DNA from: Elusimicrobiota bacterium
GTDB taxonomy: Bacteria; CAYTYR01; UBA6262
Direction: 5' to 3'
Length of the DNA: 21,853 nt
NCBI GenBank assembly: GCA_003153935.1
Contig: PMCA01000015.1
Span: 15,041-36,893, forward strand
Both the position numbers and the translations under genes were made by a program. The notes under the pieces are model-generated. The model was not told where the DNA came from. It was given only the letters and a program-made list of their open reading frames with translations, and did not search any database. The number at the start of each line of letters is the position of its first letter. Position 1 is the first letter of the stretch. Below, piece after piece: positions 8,973 to 16,300 of the stretch.

Positions 8973-9452
8973 ATGGCGATATCAAACATTGTAGTAGCTT
9001 TAGCCGGAGGCCCCAAATCGGCGCTACCGGCCAAATACGCGATCGGTCTGGCCAAGAAACTGAAGGCCAAGATAACCGTGGTGCACGTCATCAACGAAAA
9101 GATCATCCACGACCTGATCAAGGCCCGGGTGGTAGTGGAAGCTGAGGCGCGCAACTATTATCGCGACCTGGAGGACCAGGGCTGGGCTTTCATGAAGAAG
9201 ATCAAGAAACTGGCCGAAAGCAAAGACGTCTCCTGCGATATGGTCCTGTTAAAGGGAGTGGTGCATGAGCAGATAGTCGGCAAAGTCAAGGAGAGCGGCG
9301 CCGACCTGCTGGTGATGGGCCAACTGAAAGAGATATTATCCATGAAAGAAGTATATATAGAAGAAGGCGAGAGATTGTTCTGGGAAGCGCCCTGTCCGGT
9401 ATTGGTAGTGAAGAACGACGATATGGTCGAAGCGCTATTTAAGGAGCAATAG
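8973..9452 (+). CDS. UspA-family universal stress protein domain
   Basis: A single-domain cytosolic alpha/beta protein of 159 residues. The first strand is ISNIVVALAGGPKSALPAKYAIGLAKKL, a second strand is ITVVHVI, then DMVLLKGVVHEQIV, ADLLVMGQ, and the closing EAPCPVLVVKND, all in the order of the UspA fold. ATP-binding members carry G-x2-G-x9-G-S/T after the fourth strand. Here that segment (MGQLKEILSMKEVYIEEG) keeps only the first Gly and a late Gly, so ATP binding is doubtful. AGAGAGG precedes the ATG. The next gene begins two bases after its stop, which suggests a coupled pair with the EIIA protein. Confidence 0.88.
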   Translation: MAISNIVVALAGGPKSALPAKYAIGLAKKLKAKITVVHVINEKIIHDLIKARVVVEAEARNYYRDLEDQGWAFMKKIKKLAESKDVSCDMVLLKGVVHEQIVGKVKESGADLLVMGQLKEILSMKEVYIEEGERLFWEAPCPVLVVKNDDMVEALFKEQ

Positions 9453-9454
9453 TT

Positions 9455-9910
9455 ATGAGAATAAGCGATTATCTTAAAAAAGAGAATTGCGTAATGAACT
9501 TACGGGCCATCAGCAAGGAAGAAGCAGTCAGGGAAGTAGCCGGAGCACTGGTATCAGTCGGTAAAGTTAAAGACGAAGAGAGATTCGTGCAGGACGTACT
9601 GGAGAGGGAGAAGCTGGGCTCCACCGGCATCGGCCTGAAAGTAGCCATTCCGCATGCTCCAACTGACGCGGTGAACGGATTCGTGATCGGCTTCGGTCGC
9701 TCAGAGCTGGGGATTGATTTCCAGGCCATCGATGACGAAAAAGTGCACCTGGTATTCGTTATGGGAACCAACCCGGAAGAACTGAGCCTATACCTGAAAC
9801 TGCTGTCTGAGCTGTCCCGCTTGCTGAGAAAAAGCGACTTCCGTGAGGCCCTGCAAAAGGCGACCTCCGGCGAAGAAGTTGTGGATATCTTCAAGAAATT
9901 CGAAGCATAG
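9455..9910 (+). CDS. ptsN: PTS EIIA type-2 domain protein (PtsN/fructose-type)
   Basis: This 151-residue single-domain protein belongs to the EIIA family that accepts phosphate from HPr. The phosphorylatable histidine is His67 in GIGLKVAIPHAPTDAV, within the typical block EREKLGSTGIGLKVAIPH. LVFVMGTNPEELSLYLKLLSELSRLL and the closing FREALQKATSGEEV are also characteristic. As a lone domain with no EIIB or EIIC neighbour it more likely regulates than transports sugar. PtsN (EIIA-Ntr) in proteobacteria links nitrogen and potassium status, but whether this protein does so is inference. AAGGAG at 9441-9446 gives good spacing. The symbol is by resemblance only. Confidence 0.85.
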   Translation: MRISDYLKKENCVMNLRAISKEEAVREVAGALVSVGKVKDEERFVQDVLEREKLGSTGIGLKVAIPHAPTDAVNGFVIGFGRSELGIDFQAIDDEKVHLVFVMGTNPEELSLYLKLLSELSRLLRKSDFREALQKATSGEEVVDIFKKFEA

Positions 9911-9979
9911 TAATTTAAGTTACCAAAAGCAGATATTTTTTACTTGTACTAATAGTAAGCTAAAAGTGAATAAAAATTA

Positions 9980-10071
9980 GGCACATTGGTGTGCCGAAAA
10001 TGGCTTAAGGCCCTAAAGAACACAGACGTTCAAATGGTCAATGGTTTTGACTTTATTGAGCGTTTTTTTTT
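9980..10071 (+). promoter_or_regulatory. Putative ANTAR-type antitermination leader of glutamine synthetase
   Basis: Two small hairpins have six-base loops. P1 is GGCAC (9980-9984), loop ATTGGT, GTGCC (9991-9995). P2 is GAAC (10018-10021), loop ACAGAC, GTTC (10028-10031). Both loops have A at position 1 and G at position 4, the known recognition pattern of ANTAR RNA-binding antiterminators. P2 shares GTTC with the 5' arm of the terminator at 10027-10062, so P2 and the terminator cannot form together. A weak promoter (TTTACT 9939-9944, TAAAAG 9961-9966, 16-base spacer) could start the leader. The hairpins are seen; the ANTAR function is inferred, since no ANTAR protein lies in the window. Confidence 0.6.
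10027..10071 (+). terminator. Intrinsic terminator in the glutamine synthetase leader
   Basis: CGTTCAA (10027-10033) pairs with TTGAGCG (10056-10062), including one G-U. After a small internal loop, GGTCAA (10036-10041) pairs with TTGACT (10047-10052). Nine T residues follow (10063-10071). It lies 45 bases before the next start codon and could both end the ptsN transcript and act as an attenuator. Confidence 0.82.
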
Positions 10072-10116
10072 ATTTACAAAAGAGATTCCATAGCATTTCA
10101 GAGGAGGTAAGTCGCA

Positions 10117-12306
10117 ATGAACATCAGACACAGCGTTTTGAAAGCGATCGACGGAGTGAAACTGGTCAAGGACAACCAGCCCAAAAAAGTGTCCAAGTAT
10201 TTCGGTATCAACACCTTCAGCCATGATGAAATGGTGAAAAGGGTCAGCAAGAAGACCATGGAGTCTTTCGCCCTATGGTTAAATGAAGGCAAGACCATCT
10301 CGGCCAAAGAAGCGGACGAGATCGCCGACGCCATGAAGAATTGGGCCACGGATAAAGGCGCAACTTTTTACGCGCACTGGTTCCAGCCGATGACCGGCTT
10401 GACCGCGGAGAAGCATGATACCTTTTGTAGCCTGAAGAACGGCAAAATGATGGAGAAATTCTCCGGTTCCAAATTGATATTAGGCGAACCGGATGCGTCC
10501 AGCTTCCCCTCGGGCGGCATCAGGAGCACCTTTGAAGCCCGCGGCTATACCGCCTGGGATCCTTCCAGCCCGGCGTTCCTTATTGAGTCCGAACTGGGCA
10601 AGACCCTGTGCATTCCCTGCATCTTCGTTTCTTATCATGGCTACGCGCTGGATAAGAAACTGCCGCTCTTGAAGTCCGATGAAGCTATCAGCCGGGCGGC
10701 GGTGAATTTCCTGAAATTATTCAAAAATAAAAATGTCAAAAAGGTGGTCTCCACCTGCGGTCCGGAACAGGAATACTTCCTGATCGACAAGCATTACTAT
10801 AAATTAAGACAGGACCTGGCGTTGACGGGTCGCACCCTGATCGGGGCGCCATCACCGAAAGGACAGCAGTTAGAGGACCAGTATTTCGGTTCCATCAAGG
10901 AACGGGCGATGAACTTTATGTACGAGGTTTGCGAGGAAGCCTATAAAGTAGGTATCCCGGTCAGCACCCGTCATAATGAAGTGGCGCCGCACCAGTATGA
11001 GTTCGCGCCGATCTTCGAAGAATCCAACTTAGCGGCCGACCACAATCAGATGCTGATGGAGATCATGAGGAAGGTGGCCTTAAGGCATGACCTGGTCTGC
11101 CTGCTGCATGAGAAACCGTTTGCCGGCATTAACGGCAGCGGCAAGCACTTGAACTGGTCGATGGCCGATGACCAGGGGAACAATTTATTGAACCCTGGGC
11201 AAACGCCCCAGGAAAACCTGCAGTTCCTCGCGGTCCTGGTAGCGATCCTGCATGCCGTTTACCATCATTCCGACCTGTTGCGGGCCAGCATCGCTTTCGC
11301 CGGCAACGAGCATCGTTTAGGCGCCAATGAAGCTCCTCCTGCCATCGTTTCCGTATTCCTGGGAGAACAGCTTACCCAGATTTTGGACACGATCGAGAAG
11401 GGCGCCAAACAAAAAGTAAGCAAACAGGATATCATCGATCTCGGCGTGGGCAAACTGCCGAAGGTCAACAAAGACGCGACCGACCGCAACCGCACCTCGC
11501 CTTTCGCTTTCACCGGCGCCAAGTTTGAGTTCCGGGCGCTAGGTTCTTCCCAGAATATTTCCACTCCGATCATGATCCTCAATACGGTGATCGCGAATTC
11601 GCTGGCTTACGTTACTGGTCAGATCGAGAAGTTAGCCAAGACGAAAGACTTCGAGACCGCGGTAATGACGGTGGTCACCAACCTGGTCAAAGACACCAAG
11701 AAGATCAGGTTCGAAGGCAACAACTACGCTGCTGAATGGGTCACGGAAGCGGAAAAGAGGGGCCTGCCGAATATCGCGGCCACTTTTGAAGCTCTCAAGG
11801 CGCTATTGAAGAAAGACAATATTGCCATATTTGAAAGACAGGGAGTTTTGTCCAAAGATGAGATGATCTCCCGCTATCACATCTGGGTGGAGATGTATAA
11901 CACCATCCTGACCATTGAAGCTAATACTTTGATGGAAATGGTCAACGCCAATGTCGTACCGGCCGGCTTTAATTACCTGAGCCACCTGGCGAAGATATTG
12001 GGGCAGTTAACCGATCTTAAAGAAAAAGGTTCCCTGGCGGCTGACGATGGCGCTTTCACGGACCTGCAGTCACATTTGACCGAGATCACCAATAAAATAT
12101 ATTACGTGCGCAAAAATACCCTGGCGATGGGTAAGCTGTTAGAAAAAGCCAAAGGCCTGGACGGGGAAGACAGGGCAGAGCTATACTTTGAAGAACTAAA
12201 GCCCTTGATGGAGCATATCCGCAAGCACTGCGACGACCTGGAAACGGTGATCGCGGATGAGCATTGGGATCTGCCGAAGTACCGCGAGATGCTGTTTATA
12301 ATGTAG
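10117..12306 (+). CDS. glnN: Glutamine synthetase type III
   Basis: At 729 residues this matches GSIII, the large dodecameric form that makes glutamine from glutamate, ammonia and ATP; GSI is about 450-470 residues and GSII about 350-400. Family-specific blocks are GGIRSTFEARGYTAWDPSS (from 133), CGPEQEYFLID with metal-binding Glu, STRHNEVAPHQYEFAPIF (283-300), HEKPFAGINGSGKHLNWS (331-348) and NRTSPFAFTGAKFEFRALGS. GAGGAGG at 10101-10107 is a strong ribosome site. No GSI adenylylation motif is expected in this type. The leader upstream suggests control by transcription attenuation. The gene is followed four bases later by a glutamine amidotransferase and then by GltBD, which together complete the GS-GOGAT route. 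The symbol glnN follows common GSIII usage. Confidence 0.97.
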   Translation: MNIRHSVLKAIDGVKLVKDNQPKKVSKYFGINTFSHDEMVKRVSKKTMESFALWLNEGKTISAKEADEIADAMKNWATDKGATFYAHWFQPMTGLTAEKHDTFCSLKNGKMMEKFSGSKLILGEPDASSFPSGGIRSTFEARGYTAWDPSSPAFLIESELGKTLCIPCIFVSYHGYALDKKLPLLKSDEAISRAAVNFLKLFKNKNVKKVVSTCGPEQEYFLIDKHYYKLRQDLALTGRTLIGAPSPKGQQLEDQYFGSIKERAMNFMYEVCEEAYKVGIPVSTRHNEVAPHQYEFAPIFEESNLAADHNQMLMEIMRKVALRHDLVCLLHEKPFAGINGSGKHLNWSMADDQGNNLLNPGQTPQENLQFLAVLVAILHAVYHHSDLLRASIAFAGNEHRLGANEAPPAIVSVFLGEQLTQILDTIEKGAKQKVSKQDIIDLGVGKLPKVNKDATDRNRTSPFAFTGAKFEFRALGSSQNISTPIMILNTVIANSLAYVTGQIEKLAKTKDFETAVMTVVTNLVKDTKKIRFEGNNYAAEWVTEAEKRGLPNIAATFEALKALLKKDNIAIFERQGVLSKDEMISRYHIWVEMYNTILTIEANTLMEMVNANVVPAGFNYLSHLAKILGQLTDLKEKGSLAADDGAFTDLQSHLTEITNKIYYVRKNTLAMGKLLEKAKGLDGEDRAELYFEELKPLMEHIRKHCDDLETVIADEHWDLPKYREMLFIM

Positions 12307-12310
12307 GATA

Positions 12311-13003
12311 ATGAAAAAAAATATAGTAGTTGTCAAGCACGTGGAAACTGAAGGGCCGGGCAGTATTGCGGATTATTTCCGCAATACTGCTTTTGACCTG
12401 AAAACGGTAGAGTTATCCCAAGGGGAGAGCCTGCCGTCCGACCTGTCGGCAGTCGCCGCCGTTATCGTTATGGGCGGTCCTATGAACGTCTACGAGGAAG
12501 AGAAATATCCTTTCTTGAAAAAGGAAAATGATTTTATCGGTGAGGTCGTAAAAAGGGAAATACCATACCTGGGTATATGCCTGGGGTCGCAACTGCTGGC
12601 CAAAGCCTGTGGCGGTAAAGTAGAGAAAGCGCCGCAAAAAGAGATAGGCTGGTCGGTAGTAGAACTGACCGAGGCGGCGAAGGACGATCAGCTGTTCCGG
12701 GTGTTTACCGATAAACTGGATGTCTTCCAGTGGCATGAAGATACATTCACTATCCCGGACACCGGGGTGTTACTGGCAGGATCGGAAGTGTGTCCCAACC
12801 AGGCCTTCCGGTATGGCCGGAACGCCTACGGTCTCCAGTTCCATATAGAAGTGACCCCCGAGGTGATCTGGAACTGGGTCAAGGCGGACGAGTCGTTAGT
12901 AAATCCCATCGGTATGTTGATGGATTCCTATAAAAAAAAGGACCTGTACGAACAACAGGCCCATATTATTTACAATAATTTTAAGGCCTTATTACCGGCG
13001 TAA
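12311..13003 (+). CDS. Class I glutamine amidotransferase-like protein
   Basis: A 230-residue stand-alone GATase-1 domain resembling GMP-synthase-type amidotransferases. The triad is visible: Cys90 in GICLGSQLL, His178 in LQFHIE, and Glu180. VIVMGGPMNVYEE (about 51-63) is the typical oxyanion-strand block, and FQWHEDTF precedes the last part. Such domains release ammonia from glutamine for a partner, or cleave gamma-glutamyl compounds. No synthetase partner is adjacent, so the acceptor is unknown. It begins four bases after glutamine synthetase and is probably co-translated. A perfect 12-bp hairpin lies in codons 17-27. A GuaA-type role is unlikely because the ATP-pyrophosphatase part is absent. 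Confidence 0.87.
   Translation: MKKNIVVVKHVETEGPGSIADYFRNTAFDLKTVELSQGESLPSDLSAVAAVIVMGGPMNVYEEEKYPFLKKENDFIGEVVKREIPYLGICLGSQLLAKACGGKVEKAPQKEIGWSVVELTEAAKDDQLFRVFTDKLDVFQWHEDTFTIPDTGVLLAGSEVCPNQAFRYGRNAYGLQFHIEVTPEVIWNWVKADESLVNPIGMLMDSYKKKDLYEQQAHIIYNNFKALLPA
12360..12394 (+). repeat. 12-bp perfect hairpin inside the amidotransferase gene
   Basis: GCAGTATTGCGG (12360-12371) and CCGCAATACTGC (12379-12390) are perfect complements around a seven-base loop, followed by four T residues. It lies within coding sequence, about 50 bases after the start codon. It could pause polymerase or protect upstream mRNA. The T-run is too short to call a terminator. Confidence 0.75.
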
Positions 13004-13012
13004 TATTTTTTT
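12990..13012 (+). terminator. Weak intrinsic terminator at the amidotransferase stop codon
   Basis: TATTAC (12990-12995) pairs with GTAATA (13000-13005) around CGGC, then seven T residues (13006-13012). The stem is short and AT-rich and contains the stop codon, so termination is probably partial. It may lower expression of the Fis-like gene and gltBD relative to glutamine synthetase. Confidence 0.4.
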
Positions 13013-13053
13013 AACGCTGATTGACCAATATTTGGGCAAAAAATGGTGAATTT

Positions 13054-13329
13054 ATGATAACCGTTATATTCGCGGAAGACCAGAAAAAGATAAAAGAGAT
13101 CGTGGACCGGATGCTGAAGACCGAGGGTTACGCGGCTACCGAAGAGAAGGAAGGGCGGCTGTACCGGTCCGTTTTGGACAAGGTGGAAAAGCAGTTATTG
13201 GAGTATGTTTTGGAGCGGACCGAAGGAAATCAGTTGAAATCTTCCCGGATTTTAGGTATAAATCGTAATACACTGCGCAGTAAGATCAAGAGCCTGGGAA
13301 TTGAAGCCGACAAGTGGAAAAAGGTTTAG
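13054..13329 (+). CDS. Small Fis/NtrC-type DNA-binding protein, likely response-regulator remnant
   Basis: A 91-residue protein whose residues 36-83 match the Fis-type helix-turn-helix found at the end of NtrC-family regulators: LYRSVLDKVEKQLLEYVLER, then GNQLKSSRILGINRNTLRSK and SLGI. Residues 1-27 (MITVIFAEDQKKIKEIVDRM and on) look like the first strand and helix of a receiver domain, with an acidic pair Glu8-Asp9. The rest of the receiver and the whole AAA+ domain are missing. It may be a functional Fis-like DNA-binding protein or an NtrC cut down to its ends. ATG at 13054 has GGTG seven bases upstream; a TTG start at 13021 would add 11 residues without homology. It lies just before gltB, so it may act on this cluster. 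Confidence 0.8.
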   Translation: MITVIFAEDQKKIKEIVDRMLKTEGYAATEEKEGRLYRSVLDKVEKQLLEYVLERTEGNQLKSSRILGINRNTLRSKIKSLGIEADKWKKV

Positions 13330-13343
13330 CGCTGAAAGGTTCA

Positions 13344-16300
13344 ATGATGAATCGTTTGGGTTTATATGATCCACAATTTGAGCATGACTCCTGCGGGGTA
13401 GGATTTGTTTGCAATATCAAAGGGCACCGGTCCAATGATACTGTCCGCCAGGGTTTGCAGGTATTGAACCGTCTGGCCCATCGCGGCGCCACCGGGGCCG
13501 ACCCCAAGACCGGGGACGGCGCCGGTATTTTAATACAGATACCGCATGAATTCTTCGCCAAGGTTTGCCTGGAGAACAAGATAACCCTGCCCAAGGCCGG
13601 GGAATACGGCACGGGCCTGGTTTTCCTGCCGCAGGATGCCAAGGAACGCGAGCAGTGCAAAAAAGCTTTTGCCGCGGTGGTCAAAGAGCAAAAATTATCA
13701 CTACTGGGCTGGCGCAAGGTGCCGGTGGATAACACCGATATCGGTAAGACCGCCCGTGACGCCGAGCCGGTGATCGAGCAGGTGTTTGTCGGCCGGAGCA
13801 AGAAAACCGCCAAAAACGCGAAGGATCCTTTACAATTCGAGCGTCAATTATATATAGCCCGCAAACTGGTAGAGAACAGAATCCGCGCCTCCGCTTTAAA
13901 ACAAAAGTCTTTTTTCTATATTACCAATCTTTCCAGCCGCACCTTTTCCTATAAAGGACTGCTGATGCCGCACCAGGTGGATAAATTCTTCCTGGACCTG
14001 CAAAACAAGGACCTGAAAAGCGCCATCTGCCTGGTCCATTCCCGTTACAGCACCAATACTTTCCCGACCTGGGACCTGGCCCAGCCGTTCCGCTACCTGG
14101 CGCATAACGGCGAGATCAATACCCTGCGCGGCAACATCAACTGGATGCGCGCCAAGGAAGGTCTCCTCAAAAGCAAACTCTTCGGCGACGACCTGAAAAA
14201 AATATTACCGACGATAGTTCCCGGCGGCAGCGATTCCGCCGCGATAGATAATGTGTTCGAATTAATGGTGCTGGCCGGACGATCGATGGCCCACTCCATG
14301 ATGATGCTGATCCCGTCCGCCTGGGAACACAATGAACTGATGGACGAAAAGCTCCGGGATTTCTATATGTACCATACCTGCCTGATGGAGCCCTGGGACG
14401 GCCCGGCGGCTATCGCCTTTACCGATGGCCGGCAGGTGGGGGCGGTGCTGGACCGCAACGGCTTACGGCCGGCGCGCTACATCGTGACCAAACAGGGTAT
14501 GGTGGTGATGGCCTCGGAGGTCGGGGTCCTGGATATACCGCCGCAGGATATTTTGAAAAGCGGCCGGCTGGAACCGGGCAAGATGTTCTTTATCGATACG
14601 GAGCTCGGCCGGATCGTCGATGACCAGCAGTTAAAAGAAGAGATCTCGGGACGCAATCCCTACGGCAACTGGATAAAAGAAAACATGCTGGAGCTGGACA
14701 GCCTGCCGGAAGCGGTCATGCTGCCGCTGGACAAAAGCTTCTATTTAAAATCCGATGATATAGTTACGTCTCTCAAAGCGTTCGGTTATACCCGCGAGGA
14801 CCTGAAGTTCATACTCAAGCCCATGGTGGAGAACGGCCAGGAGCCCGTGGGCTCCATGGGTAACGACACGCCGCACGCTATCCTGAGCAAAAAACCGCAA
14901 TTATTATTTAATTACTTCAAACAACTGTTTGCCCAAGTCACCAACCCGGCCATCGATCCCATCCGCGAAGAACTGGTAATGAGCCTGGAAAGCTTTATGG
15001 GACCGCGCAAGAACCTGTTCGAGGAAATTCCCCAGAACTGCCGTAAGCTCAGGGTCAGCCAGCCGATCATCACCAATGTGGAACTAGCCCGCATACATTC
15101 GATCAAAGAACCGGGTTTCCGCGCCAAACGCATTTCCATCCTGTTCAAAGCCGGGGAAGAAAAAGATTTACGCACCGCCCTGAACCGTATCTGCAGCGAT
15201 GCGGAAGAAGCCATTAAAGACGGATTTACCTTTATAATATTGAGCGACCGCGGCGTTAATAAAGACAAGGCCGCTATTCCATCGCTGCTGGCTACGGGCG
15301 CCGTGCACCAGCACCTGGTCAAGATCAGCCTGCGCGCCCAGATCGCTATTATTATAGAAAGCGCTGAACCGAGGGAAGTTAATCATTTCGCGCTGTTGTT
15401 GGCGTTCGGCGCCGGGGTCATCAATCCCTACCTGGCCTTTGAAGCCATCGAGCACATGATCCTGGAAGGCGATGTGCACCTGCGCTTAGAAAAAGCTACC
15501 GACAACTATATTAAAGCCATAGACAAGGGCATCAAAAAAGTACTGTCCAAGATGGGCATCTCCACCCTGCAGAGTTATCGCGGGGCGCAGATCTACGAGG
15601 CCCTGGGACTGGGCAAAGATATCATCGACCGTTGTTTTACCGGGACGGTTTCACGTATCGGCGGCGCGACGCTGGATGTGATCGCCCGCGAAGCGTTGGA
15701 ACGTCATAACCAGGCGTTCCCGGTCCGGCATGAGTTCAGTATCAAGTACCTGGCCAGCGGCGGCCTGTACCAATGGCGCCGTGACGGGGAGTTCCATTTA
15801 TGGAATCCGGAAAGCATCGCCGCCCTGCAGGACGCCACCCGGGACAATGATGCCGACCGTTTCCATGAATTTTCCGAGATGATCGATAACCAGACTGGGC
15901 ATCCTACCACCCTGCGCAGCCTGCTGAAATTTAAAAAAGCCAAACCGGTCCCGATAGAAGAAGTGGAACCGGTCGAGAATATAGTCAAAAGATTTGTCAC
16001 CGGCGCCATGAGCTTCGGGTCCATCAGCAAGGAAACCCACGAGTCTATGGCTATCGCCATGAACCGCTTGGGCGGCAGGTCCAATACGGGTGAGGGCGGA
16101 GAAGATCCAGCCAGGTTCCAGCCGTTGCCGAACGGGGATTCCCTGCGCAGTTCCATTAAGCAGATAGCTTCCGGCCGGTTTGGTGTAACCACTAATTACC
16201 TGGTCAATGCCGACGAGATACAGATCAAGATCGCCCAGGGCGCCAAACCGGGCGAGGGCGGGCAGCTGCCCGGCCATAAGGTGAGCGCAACCATCGCCAA

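Noticed and set aside
9980-9995. Sigma-54 promoter-like GGCAC...TGTGCC before glutamine synthetase
   Set aside because: GG and GC are 11 bases apart instead of the strict 10, and the bases are fully explained as the P1 hairpin.
10047-10076. Promoter inside the glutamine synthetase terminator (TTGACT and TATTTA)
   Set aside because: The -35 is good but the spacer is 18 and the -10 matches only three positions, unlike the convincing case at 490-518.
13021-13049. Promoter starting with TTGACC before the Fis-like gene
   Set aside because: No acceptable -10 box occurs 16-18 bases downstream.
13314-13343. GTG start for gltB overlapping the Fis-like gene
   Set aside because: ATG at 13344 or 13347 has a ribosome site at suitable distance and places the catalytic Cys after a short propeptide.
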